Assembly (NCBI GenBank): GCA_949291125.1
Contig: CASEUJ010000029.1
Coordinates: forward strand, 1 to 52,070
Reading direction: 5' to 3'
Source of the DNA: an uncultured Ruminococcus sp.
Lineage (GTDB): Bacteria > Bacillota > Clostridia > Oscillospirales > Ruminococcaceae
Length of the DNA: 52,070 nucleotides
Shown here piece after piece: positions 44,471 through 52,070 of this stretch; position 1 is the stretch's first letter; each line of letters opens with the position of its first letter. A program made the translations under genes and the position numbers. The notes under the pieces were generated by a model, which was not told where the DNA came from, did no database searches, and saw nothing but the letters and a program-made list of their open reading frames with translations.

Positions 44471-45004
44471 ATGCATAGAAACATTCGAGATTATGCAGTT
44501 TTACTCATGCGGCCTTACAACGCATTGGCCGTGATAAACGGAAGCCCAGCGTATCCTAACATTCATGGAATTGTACAATTCTATCGCACCAGAAATGGCG
44601 TACTAGTTGCGGCAGAAATACAAGGGCTGCCGCATTCCAGTGAAAGTTGTCAAACATCCATTTTCGGATTCCATATTCATGACGGAATACACTGTGAGGG
44701 CGATATGCATGATCCTTTTTCGAAAGCAATGTCCCATTACAATCCTACCAACTGCATCCATCCGTTCCATGCAGGTGATTTACCGCCACTGTTTGGAAAT
44801 CATGGGTATGCATTTATGGTGGTTCTGACGAATCGCTTCCCCCTGTCAGAGGTGATCGGCAAAACTGTGATCATTCACGGAAATCCCGATGATTTCACTA
44901 CTCAGCCTTCGGGAAATGCAGGTGAAAAAATCGCCTGTGGAGTGATTCAAAGTGAAGAAGAGCCCACTTCTAAACTTCCCAATATCCATCATTTTCGTTT
45001 TTAG
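44471..45004 (+). CDS. Cu/Zn superoxide dismutase family protein
   Basis: Dismutates superoxide to oxygen and hydrogen peroxide. The 177-residue protein starts at the ATG at 44471 after GAGGTG and has no signal peptide. All seven metal ligands are visible: copper H68, H70 (FGFHIHDG), H89 (SHYNP) and H136 (VIIHGN); zinc H89, H97, H100 and D103 (HAGDLPP). The GNAGEKIACGV motif carries Lys153 where eukaryotic enzymes have the active-site Arg143; I recall Lys in other gut Firmicutes homologues, so this may be a subfamily trait. It is convergent with the DUF2935 genes and close to a multicopper oxidase. Confidence 0.88.
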   Translation: MHRNIRDYAVLLMRPYNALAVINGSPAYPNIHGIVQFYRTRNGVLVAAEIQGLPHSSESCQTSIFGFHIHDGIHCEGDMHDPFSKAMSHYNPTNCIHPFHAGDLPPLFGNHGYAFMVVLTNRFPLSEVIGKTVIIHGNPDDFTTQPSGNAGEKIACGVIQSEEEPTSKLPNIHHFRF

Positions 45005-45062
45005 AAAACTGTGAGAACTGTTGGAATATTAGGGGTGCGGTAAATTAAGAAAACATTGAAAC

Positions 45063-45098
45063 AAGGAACGGTATAGCCAAACAGCTATGCCGTTCTTT
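45063..45098 (+). terminator. Terminator after the Cu/Zn SOD gene
   Basis: AAGGAACGGTATAGC pairs with GCTATGCCGTTCTT over a six-base loop, and several T-rich stretches follow. The 423-base gap 45005-45427 holds this, the opposing terminator below and no recognisable gene. Confidence 0.75.
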
Positions 45099-45205
45099 GC
45101 TGTTTTTCAGTTGTTTTTTGGCTTTTTCCCTAGCCAATTAAAATCAAATTGCCGATGAAGTGATAGACAATCGTGATTTCCCTTGTCTTGGACTCTTTTC
45201 AATAA

Positions 45206-45241
45206 AAAACAAAACTGACTCCATCTGAATATGAAGTCAGT
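45206..45241 (-). terminator. Terminator after the DUF2935 genes
   Basis: On the minus strand ACTGACT (45241-45235) pairs with AGTCAGT (45220-45214), followed by TTTGTTTTTT. It lies about 190 bases past the last gene. Confidence 0.7.
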
Positions 45242-45427
45242 ATGTTACTTAAAATTTAATAGTACACTATAGAAAGACGTTTTTTGTTCTGCCCATACAT
45301 TTGGCGCAGTGCACAGCTCTACTGGAATCATCTAGAAATTCCGTGGGGTGAACTTTAGGATTTATGTGCTTTCAAGTAAAATACTTCTTTCTGGCAACTA
45401 CAAAATGTGAACACGATCTAAACCAAA

Positions 45428-45856
45428 TCAATTCTCCAAAATCCTGATAAAATGATTGGCTTCTCGAAGAACATGATCAGCAAGCAAAGGAAGTATCAGT
45501 GAACGAATCTGGCAACTTTCTATCCCCTTTACTCCTTCTGTTTTAAAGTCTCTGAATTTTCTAGTTTCTGTCATAGAATCAACAGCTAATGTTCTGTTTC
45601 GCGCATTATGGCAGCTATTTAACAAAGCAGCATAATCTGCCGCAAACGCATCAGCAGAATTTATCAACTCCGTTTCTGACGGATCCAGCAGCCCTCTTAT
45701 AAAGAGAGCATGTTCCATCATAATTTGATCCCAGAAACATTCACTATTATTCATATATTGAACATATATATTACCATTATTTTCTAATAATTGCACATAT
45801 TTTTGGTACAGCTTTGCTTCTCTCAAAATATGCTCAATCAGCAACGGATAATTCAT
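45428..45856 (-). pseudogene. DUF2935 protein, C-terminal half (split gene)
   Basis: A 142-residue frame starting MNYPLLIEHILREAKLY, with WDQIMMEHALFIRGLLDP and a closing LADHVLREANHFIRIL. This is the second half of DUF2935 proteins, which normally run about 270-300 residues as two four-helix bundles with His/Glu-rich helices that may bind metal. Its ATG overlaps the TGA of the first half (ATGA). The break is a 5-bp tandem duplication, described in the findings. The half might still be made by translational coupling. Confidence 0.8.
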
Positions 45857-46320
45857 TGCATTGTAAACATCTGACAGCCAAGTACTCTATCAAGAATCTC
45901 TTTTTTCAATGCAGTCAAGCCGTTAAGCAGTCTAAGAGCCGTTTGATTCAAAGTTTTAACCTGAACATATCTGTTTACAATGTCATGACAGTTACAACTG
46001 CTCAAATTTAATTCCCTTTTGGTAATATTACTATTGATCGGAATTCCTGTCAATTTTTCAGTCTGTCTTTCTGCATTAAAAGTAAATTCTGTCACAATTT
46101 CACCGGAGTCCAGAACTTTTCTGCTAATTCTTCCATCACTAAGAGCTACTGTATGACTCAGCAGCTTTTCAAATTCATTTTTATAATATTCCGCTTTTTC
46201 AGAAAAACTTACATTAACTGGAGTAAATCCTGCTTTTAGAAATAACGAATGCTCTTTCATGATACGCCCAAAAAACAGGTGAAGCTCCAGAGATTTCGAA
46301 ATATAATTTTCAGTATTCAT
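45853..46320 (-). pseudogene. DUF2935 protein, N-terminal half (split gene)
   Basis: A 155-residue frame from the ATG at 46320 behind GGAGG. It contains SLELHLFFGRIMKEHSLFLK, GEIVTEFTFNAERQTEKLTG and a final RVLGCQMFTMQ. In intact family members the last part continues directly as FTxNYPLLIDHIL. Here a frameshift stops the frame after MFTMQ and the rest lies in the next frame. It is 83 bases downstream of the multicopper oxidase gene with no obvious promoter, so the two are probably one transcript. Confidence 0.82.
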
Positions 46321-46403
46321 ATATTCCTCCACATATCATAATCACCAACATAATATTAAAAAAAGATTACCTAACTTGAGCCGAAAATCCCTCTGTGTTT
46401 CCA

Positions 46404-49400
46404 TTACTCATACTTATCATACCATTTCTTTTCCCACCAATTTCCGAATATTCGGCATGCACATTCGCAGCAATACTTGATACCTTTTTTCATAACCCTG
46501 AATATCCCCCACATTCCCGATTCTACATCCCATCTCAAAGAACCGGAACGATAAAGATAATCACCAGGATACTCAGACGCCCCGTTTTCCAGCTCAATAT
46601 TATAAACACCACCGATGCTTACTGCACCTTGTATAGAATTTCTTCTTGAAAACGGATCATCAGGCTGTGAAAGCCAGTTATGCCCATGCACTGCAAAGCT
46701 GATATTTCTCGGTTTATCTGCCGGCATAAGATAACGGATTATGACACGCTCTCCTGCATACGCTTCAAATAGAGGTGTTGCCGGGTCTCCGTGTACTTTT
46801 GAACTGAAAATCTTACTAATCATTGAATTGCGTTTGAGTCGGTTGAAAAAGCGTTCAGAACGATAATTGAAACCCTTCTCTCCTGTATCTTCATGATCGA
46901 CACCTCCGTGTCCAGTATCCTCTCCTTGCTTAGATGTTTTAATCAAATTTCCGTCCTTATCAATCATGCGAATACCATTATGTGCAAACAGTACAAATTC
47001 TCGGAACGATTTCACTCCAGGAGCAGTAATGACTGCCTGTTCATTGAAATTTTCCTTTTGGAAGGAAAAGTTACTATAATACTGTGCAGCAGGTGGCTCA
47101 ATGATAATTGCTCCAAACAAACCATGGTATCTATGATTACGCAAATCTCCAAATGAGCTAAGCATGCAGGTTCCGTATTCCTTGTCAGCATGCCATAAAT
47201 ATCTAATGCATTCACCTGGTGCTGCAGTCTGTTCTGGTTTATTAAAACCTACATTGACTCCTGCGGAACATGCAGCATGCTTTAAAAACTGCGGACTAAG
47301 AGAAACTCTATTTGATGGTTCGTGACACATATCAAGTGGAACAGAGGGATAATCATGATACAATACCGGTTTGTTAAACAAATTATACAGCGTAATTTCG
47401 ATCCAATCCCCGGCATTTGCACGCAAGATTAAAGGTATCGGCTTTTTCTTACCACACTTGACATCTTCTACATATTCTAAAGGAACGAAGAGCATTCCCT
47501 CAGGGTCATGATCACCGTAGCGGTTATATGCAATATCCGTTTGAATGGCCGCAATTTTAAATTTGCGTATTGTTGCTCCTTCTGGTGGACAAATCGGAAA
47601 TGGCAGAGGTTTGTTCTGATTACAAAGCGGAAGAAGATGCTTCTGATGGCTGCCATAAGCTCGTATGATTCCCCACAGACCGAGCCATACATCGTCTATA
47701 CCGCCAAAATAATACAAATAGTCTCCTTCTCCATAATATTCGTCAATTCGAATATTAAAAGCTTCTGATATACCAATCGTCTGCTCTGCAACTAAGGGAG
47801 AAACAGGATCAGTAATTTCCTTTCGCCATTCCATTCCGTTTATATTAAAAGCATGCTGTTCTTCATGTGCACCATCAAGCAAACGAATTACCATCGGGTC
47901 TCCTGGGTAAGTTTCCAAAATCGGCGTTGCAGGGTCTCCATATTTACGAGAACTAAATATATGCGACGGATCATTTTTCTTTTTCAGACGTTCTCTCATA
48001 GGTTCGCATCGGTAACTGATACCCATAACACCGGGGTCATCATCAGAACCCGGATGCTCCGGCGGATTGAGTGGTTCTCCATCTTTATCAAACAAAAGCG
48101 CAAAGTCATGGACGAATATCGCAAACTCACGATAGGATTCTCCATTTGCTTTTCGAATAACAGCATTTGCCCCGCTTTTCATTGGCCTGCCATTTTTAGG
48201 ATTCAGAAAAACTGAACCTGCTGGTTCAATCAACAACGCGCCAAACATGCCGTGCTGCTGATGAGAATTAGCAAAAAGGTGGTCATGAAAAAATACCGTA
48301 TTCAGCTCTTCATTGGCAAAAAATCGCTCTATCAGTGTTTCATATTTTCTTGCACCGGCAATATTACTCCAGCCATTAGCAGCACCGTCCGATACGATAG
48401 TATCAAACTTCACAAGATGAATATGAAAACCAATCATATCAGTTAATGTTTTCAACTGAAAAGGACTTTCCTCTATAAATTCCGGCAGTAAATTTGTTAG
48501 TCTTATTTCAATACAATCACCTGCGTTTGCACGGATGACCAGCGGTTCTGGTCTAATTTTACCACTGTTGACTTTATCAAGATATTTATCGAGCGTTCCA
48601 TACCGTTGTACATCTTCTTTCAGAACAAAAAATCTGCCCTGTGGATCGTGCCAGCCATAGCGATTATAAACAATTTTCGCCTGCACAATAGCAATCTCAA
48701 ACACTTTAAGATTTTTTGGACATTTACATGGACAAGTCTGGGAATACAATGATCCCGGCACAAAATTCCGCACAAAATTTGATGCTTCCAACGAAGTTGG
48801 AAAAATTTTGTTATTACAATTTTTATCTAGAATCCCCAATGGTGGCTGAAGAGGTCTCTCTCCAAATTTTCCATTAATGAAATTCGGATAGCCGGGATGA
48901 TGCGAATTCTTTTTCGGCGGACATGGTCTATCTTTCAGCGGCATAAGCTGCTCTATAGGCGTGTAATCTGGATATATTCCTGTTCCATCCTCCAATCTGT
49001 CAAAAATTCTCCAGAGCGTCCACATTCCCTCATGAAAATGTGGATACAGATGGCAATGAAAAATAGCGTCGCCAATTGTTTTAGTCAAACTACCTGCACC
49101 ATATAGAATATCAAGTGTATAACACTCCTGAGGACTGATGGAAATAGAATCAATAATTGTAGACTTCGGATCAGCGGAATCAAGTCTCCATTGATGATTG
49201 TGAAGATGAAAAACATGGGTTTCTTTTATGCCGCCATGAATTAGCCTTATTTTAGCTGGATCACCAACATAAGCTCTCAGAATCGGCGGTGCAGGGTCAC
49301 CATATGCCCATGAGCTCATTGAAATATCCTCGTCTGTTACAACATGATGCATTTCATTCAGAGGCAGCCTGTTACGCATCGGTTCGGAACGATAGCTGAT

Positions 49401-50084
49401 GCCTGTTGTTCCGTTTGGAAGGCCTGTATGCGGATCCACGGGCTGGTCACCGTCCTTATTTTTTATTTCCAGTTCATCATGAAAGAAAACTGCGTATTCA
49501 CGAAAAGCAGGATTGGTCGGATGATAGATATCTGCAAATAATCCGCTTTCAATTTCCTCGCCAGTTATAGGATCAAACCACTTTGACTGCGGCTTTTCAA
49601 CAATTATCGCACCGAAAAGTCCGTGTACGTTCGTACCATCCTCGCTCCCTCGTGCATCACCCAGATCTGAGAACAGGTAAATACCCTCTTTTTCCGCATA
49701 CCACACATACTGTATAAAGTTTTCTGTAGTGGTATCTGGATTATTTCCTACATTTGCTCCGTCTGAAGTCAAAACGTCATATCGCAGTCCCTGCACATGC
49801 ATAGATACATTTCTTTTCAATTTGTTATAGAAGTTTATCCGAATTTCATCGCCTACATTCGCCCTTATAACAAGCGGCTGTACCTCCTTATAAGGCTGCG
49901 GAGGACTCATCGCAAAATTTTCCCTTGCTTTCTGCTGAATTCTTCCAGAATCTTTTTTCAGCACATAAAGCATTCCATTTGGGTCATTGTCACCGTATTT
50001 ATTATAAACGATGGGAAGAGATATTGCTTCTATATCAAAAGTTCTGACAAAAGTACTACTCGGATAATCTGATAAATTTGTCAT
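46404..50084 (-). CDS. MnxG-like six-cupredoxin multicopper oxidase
   Basis: A 1226-residue multicopper oxidase, the size of the Bacillus manganese oxidase MnxG (about 1200 residues, six cupredoxin domains). Three tandem segments each start with IVYNRYG/IAYNRYG-type sequence and repeat VIRANAGD and HGLFGAIIVE. All four copper motifs are seen: HVFHLH (about 291-296), HCHLYPHFHEGM with the type 1 ligands (344-355), FHIH (554-557) and FHDH (600-603). The order is C, D, A, B rather than the laccase order. No signal peptide or membrane helix is present; Cys clusters occur at CPCKCP and at the C-terminus. MnxG relatives oxidise Mn(II) on the spore surface. The ATG at 50084 is chosen; a GTG lies one codon upstream. 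Confidence 0.9.
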   Translation of the reverse strand: MTNLSDYPSSTFVRTFDIEAISLPIVYNKYGDNDPNGMLYVLKKDSGRIQQKARENFAMSPPQPYKEVQPLVIRANVGDEIRINFYNKLKRNVSMHVQGLRYDVLTSDGANVGNNPDTTTENFIQYVWYAEKEGIYLFSDLGDARGSEDGTNVHGLFGAIIVEKPQSKWFDPITGEEIESGLFADIYHPTNPAFREYAVFFHDELEIKNKDGDQPVDPHTGLPNGTTGISYRSEPMRNRLPLNEMHHVVTDEDISMSSWAYGDPAPPILRAYVGDPAKIRLIHGGIKETHVFHLHNHQWRLDSADPKSTIIDSISISPQECYTLDILYGAGSLTKTIGDAIFHCHLYPHFHEGMWTLWRIFDRLEDGTGIYPDYTPIEQLMPLKDRPCPPKKNSHHPGYPNFINGKFGERPLQPPLGILDKNCNNKIFPTSLEASNFVRNFVPGSLYSQTCPCKCPKNLKVFEIAIVQAKIVYNRYGWHDPQGRFFVLKEDVQRYGTLDKYLDKVNSGKIRPEPLVIRANAGDCIEIRLTNLLPEFIEESPFQLKTLTDMIGFHIHLVKFDTIVSDGAANGWSNIAGARKYETLIERFFANEELNTVFFHDHLFANSHQQHGMFGALLIEPAGSVFLNPKNGRPMKSGANAVIRKANGESYREFAIFVHDFALLFDKDGEPLNPPEHPGSDDDPGVMGISYRCEPMRERLKKKNDPSHIFSSRKYGDPATPILETYPGDPMVIRLLDGAHEEQHAFNINGMEWRKEITDPVSPLVAEQTIGISEAFNIRIDEYYGEGDYLYYFGGIDDVWLGLWGIIRAYGSHQKHLLPLCNQNKPLPFPICPPEGATIRKFKIAAIQTDIAYNRYGDHDPEGMLFVPLEYVEDVKCGKKKPIPLILRANAGDWIEITLYNLFNKPVLYHDYPSVPLDMCHEPSNRVSLSPQFLKHAACSAGVNVGFNKPEQTAAPGECIRYLWHADKEYGTCMLSSFGDLRNHRYHGLFGAIIIEPPAAQYYSNFSFQKENFNEQAVITAPGVKSFREFVLFAHNGIRMIDKDGNLIKTSKQGEDTGHGGVDHEDTGEKGFNYRSERFFNRLKRNSMISKIFSSKVHGDPATPLFEAYAGERVIIRYLMPADKPRNISFAVHGHNWLSQPDDPFSRRNSIQGAVSIGGVYNIELENGASEYPGDYLYRSGSLRWDVESGMWGIFRVMKKGIKYCCECACRIFGNWWEKKWYDKYE

Positions 50085-50133
50085 CACCCAAAGCGCCCTT
50101 TCAATTAAATTTGAAATATATAATATCTCAATC

Positions 50134-50161
50134 TAATATATGCTGAAGTTATTCAATCGGT
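50134..50161 (-). promoter_or_regulatory. Sigma-K-like promoter of the multicopper oxidase gene
   Basis: On the minus strand AC (50161-50160), 17 bases and CATATATTA (50142-50134) fit the sigma-K pattern AC-N16/17-CATAnnnTA. The leader would be about 40 bases. sigK itself is the next gene on the other side. The motif is short and could occur by chance in this AT-rich gap. Confidence 0.5.
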
Positions 50162-50456
50162 TAGACTTCTATAGCACCCATTGATTAACCTTTAAGTATA
50201 CTTTCCATTATGATTAAAGAAAAGAGACTGAAATCAATTTTTAATGTACCTAATTATATAAACAAGATTATATAAACAATTGAAAAAGAAATCAAAGCTA
50301 TTGTTTCAGTTTCGAACGACATATAAAAGCAGTCTTATGATCCAGAGAAAATATTTCGCACAAAACGTCCTTTCCCTTTTCAGCAAACTTCCCACTGATT
50401 TTCACGTCATACACACACAACCCCGGTATACTAAAATTATGGTTCATTCGGAGTCA

Positions 50457-50791
50457 TCGTTCTCGTAAAATAAGATCCCCTCCCTGAATTTCAGAGAACG
50501 AAGTTCCGCGTATGTATAATCATAATATGATCATCAGATGTGAAAAGCCGTTTGGACTTGGATAAAACGGAACTATGTTTCAAACAACGTGCATAAGTTC
50601 CAAAAATTCTTACCGCTTCTTTGTAAGAAGCGGACCAACAACCTCGTATAGAAGATTTCTCCATTCATTTACTGACCATCCGCACAGCTGAGGAATCTTC
50701 AATACGTTTCCATACATACTGAAGTCTTTGGTATCCAGAACAAAGACTTCGCACAAACCGGTGGGTCTCCTCTCCTTTCCCACCGGTTTTT
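50457..50791 (+). ncRNA. Candidate structured RNA ending in a terminator
   Basis: The 908-base gap 50085-50992 holds no convincing gene but a run of helices on the plus strand. They are TCGTTCTC/GAGAACGA (50457-50501), CCGTTT/AAACGG (50548-50570), GGAACTATG/CATAAGTTCC (50569-50601), CCGCTTCTT/AAGAAGCGG (about 50613-50632), a 17-bp helix CGTATAGAAGATTTCTC with GAGGAATCTTCAATACG (50645-50661, 50690-50706), GAAGTCTTTG/CAAAGACTTC (50721-50750) and a terminator. A TATAAT at 50515-50520 could start a transcript of about 265 bases. I cannot assign it to 6S, tmRNA, RNase P, T-box or a known riboswitch. Confidence 0.5.
50756..50791 (+). terminator. Strong terminator upstream of sigK
   Basis: AAACCGGTGGG and CCCACCGGTTT pair over 11 bases, followed by TTCTG on the plus strand. 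The minus side has no T run. Confidence 0.85.
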
Positions 50792-50948
50792 CTGTCTGTT
50801 CATGTTTTTTATAAGCTTACTTTCAACCTGCTAATCCCAGAATTCATGGTAACGCTGCATAATGAAATCGTCCTGTATTATCATACGCCTCAAATTCCTT
50901 CTGTCTGCATATCCATGATACTGCTTTGCCTTGCTACTTTTTCAGGAC

Positions 50949-50976
50949 ATATCAAACAAGCAGCATCGCATATGCT
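50949..50976 (+). promoter_or_regulatory. Possible sigma-E-like promoter of sigK
   Basis: ATA (50949-50951), 17 bases and CATATGCT (50969-50976) resemble a sigma-E promoter, which drives sigK in Bacillus. The leader would be very short, so this is tentative. Confidence 0.25.
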
Positions 50977-50992
50977 GATCTGAGGTGATTCG

Positions 50993-51667
50993 ATGTTCTT
51001 ACAATTTTTTCAGCAGATTCTCTTTTTTTTTCTACATGTGGGCGAAGCCGGATCGTTTCGAAAGCCACTCGGAAAGCAAGAAGAAGCCGCCTGTTTTAAT
51101 GCAATGGCACGAGGTGATACCAAAGCACGGGAAAAGCTGATTTTACACAATATGCGCCTTGTGGCACATCTGACCAAAAAATATGCCGCTTCACCGGCAG
51201 AACAAGAAGAGCTGATCTCTATCGGCACCATCGGTCTTGTAAAGGCAGTTGATTCCTTTGATAATAGCAAAGGCGCTAGGTTTGCGACTTATGCGTCAAG
51301 ATGTATTGAAAATGAAATACTCATGAACTTTCGTGCCCAGAAAAAACACGCTGATCAGATCTATATGGGGGAACCGATCGAAACAGACGGCGACGGCAAT
51401 CAACTAACACTAATGGATATTATTGATGATGGTACCGATCTGCCAGAACAGGTAGATATGCAAATCCAATCTAAGCAGCTCTATGAGTATCTACAATCTG
51501 TTTTAGAACCACGGGAAACAGAGATCCTTGTCTATCGTTATGGATTATACGGATCGTCCCCGCTGACACAAAAAGAAGTATCGAAAAAATTAGGGATCTC
51601 AAGATCGTATGTATCACGACTGGAAAAACATGCAATTGAAAAACTCCGCAGTAAATATGGCGCATGA
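50993..51667 (+). CDS. sigK: Sporulation sigma factor SigK
   Basis: Late mother-cell sigma factor that directs coat and spore-release genes. The 224-residue protein starts at the ATG at 50993 behind GAGGTG. A hydrophobic pro-sequence-like N-terminus (FLQFFQQILFFFLHVG) is followed by region 2 (ARGDTKAREKLILHNMRLVAH, EELISIGTIGLVKAVDSFD, FATYASRCIENEIL), then region 4 (TEILVYRYGLYG, LTQKEVSKKLGISRSYVSRLEK). The gene is continuous, not split by a skin-type element. The hydrophobic start suggests an inactive precursor that must be cleaved, as in Bacillus. Confidence 0.93.
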   Translation: MFLQFFQQILFFFLHVGEAGSFRKPLGKQEEAACFNAMARGDTKAREKLILHNMRLVAHLTKKYAASPAEQEELISIGTIGLVKAVDSFDNSKGARFATYASRCIENEILMNFRAQKKHADQIYMGEPIETDGDGNQLTLMDIIDDGTDLPEQVDMQIQSKQLYEYLQSVLEPRETEILVYRYGLYGSSPLTQKEVSKKLGISRSYVSRLEKHAIEKLRSKYGA

Positions 51668-51762
51668 ATCGCCAAAAAAGCATTGCACTTTGTATCAAGT
51701 AAGCAAATATAAAATGAAATTGTAAATATTACTTGACACATTTTGATGTTGTACAATAAAAC

Positions 51763-51791
51763 TTGACACCATAAGCACAAAGAAATAAAAT
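51763..51791 (+). promoter_or_regulatory. Promoter within the IS element
   Basis: TTGACA, 17 bases and TAAAAT, about 30 bases before the orfA start. Confidence 0.7.
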
Positions 51792-51822
51792 AGGAAAAAA
51801 GAGAAAACGGAGGGAAAAAAGA

Positions 51823-52070
51823 ATGTCAGAGAATCGAGAATATGAAAAATAATACAAAGTGCAAGCGGTAAAGCTTGCGAAACAGATCGGATCGACAAAA
51901 GCTGCCGAGGAATTGCAAATACCGGTCAATACGCTGTACGGATGGATGAGAAAAGCAAAATTTGGAGAATTGGATATCGGATGCGGAGAACGCAGTACGG
52001 AGGAATCTTTGAATATTGCGGAAGAAAATCAGCAGTTGCGAAAACGAATCAAGGCATTGGAAAAAGAAAA
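51823..52070 (+). pseudogene. IS3-family transposase OrfA with early stop
   Basis: The ATG at 51823 follows GGAGGG. Codons read MSENREYEK, then TAA (51850-51852), then continue in the same frame as YKVQAVKLAKQIGSTKAAE, LQIPVNTLYGWMRKAK and a coiled coil (AEENQQLRKRIKALEKE). The helix-turn-helix and leucine-zipper pattern is that of IS3 OrfA. A Gln codon at position 10, one base from TAA, would restore it. The copy is probably inactive unless the stop is read through. It is truncated by the window end. Confidence 0.8.

Larger units (their letters stand above)
51725..52070 (+). mobile_element. IS3-family element, left part (runs off the window)
   Basis: About 60 bases after sigK an insertion element begins, recognised by an OrfA-type transposase reading frame. 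ACTTGACAC occurs twice (51731-51739 and 51761-51769) near the likely left end, one copy perhaps being the terminal repeat. The exact end and any target duplication cannot be fixed without the other side. Confidence 0.7.

Noticed and set aside
45250-45427. Possible old IS fragment in the gap after the SOD gene
   Set aside because: A short open stretch near 45280-45350 looks vaguely protein-like, but no transposase motif or end repeats could be shown.
50280-50468. A 62-codon plus-strand frame upstream of sigK
   Set aside because: No ribosome site, basic and low-complexity start, and it runs into the predicted RNA helices.
50600-50791. 6S RNA, tmRNA, RNase P or a known riboswitch
   Set aside because: None of their conserved sequence elements could be found; only secondary structure supports an RNA.
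1-52070. CRISPR array, tRNA or rRNA genes, prophage
   Set aside because: No regularly spaced repeats, no cloverleaf or rRNA-like stretch and no phage structural genes were seen by eye.

Overview
The window looks like chromosome from a Ruminococcus-type member of the Oscillospiraceae (low-to-middle GC Clostridia). Three things point there: a cellulosome-style Thr-rich protein ending in a typical ruminococcal dockerin (1-1385), Gram-positive genes such as polC, hfq, ylmH, sepF and divIVA, and an intact sporulation sigma factor sigK (50993-51667). Almost everything between 2.3 and 44.2 kb lies on the minus strand.

Layout. 1-2315: the 3' end of the dockerin gene, a decayed extra dockerin copy, terminators and gene debris, including the first ~45 codons of a manganese catalase. 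2316-10616: the histidine operon, transcribed hisZ-G-D-[Imm74-like, DUF6440]-B-H-A-F-[Imm51, TARG1-like macrodomain, SdpI]-I-E from a near-consensus promoter. The two bracketed islands are immunity-type genes inside a biosynthetic operon. 10628-21534: pyrH-frr-uppS-cdsA-dxr-rseP-ispG-polC. 21555-23596: rpsB-tsf with its own promoter, a folded leader and a terminator. 23615-24499: ylmC/ymxH-like gene and a CmpB-type membrane protein. 24629-32106: ileS-lspA-rluD-HAD-transketolase N-transketolase C-GNAT. 32226-44279: miaB-ylbF/ymcA-mutS-mutL-miaA-hfq-HlyD-like-yggS-sepF-ylmH-divIVA, resembling the Bacillus ymcB-ymcA-mutS-mutL and ylm division clusters.

44.4-52.1 kb is accessory in character. It holds a Cu/Zn superoxide dismutase gene (plus), a DUF2935 gene split in two by a 5-bp tandem duplication (minus), a 1226-residue six-cupredoxin multicopper oxidase of the MnxG type (minus), an apparent structured RNA ending in a strong terminator (plus), sigK (plus) and the left part of an IS3-family element whose orfA carries a nonsense codon. 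The oxidase is divergent from sigK and has a good match to a sigma-K promoter. This suggests a spore-surface, metal- or oxygen-handling module in an organism expected to be anaerobic.

The strongest leads are (1) the immunity islands in the his operon, (2) the MnxG-like oxidase / DUF2935 / SodC cluster beside sigK, (3) the folded RNA upstream of sigK, and (4) unusual translation and decay structures: the frr Shine-Dalgarno hairpin, the CAATG duplication and the dockerin remnant. All functional calls come from reading motifs by eye; no database search was run.
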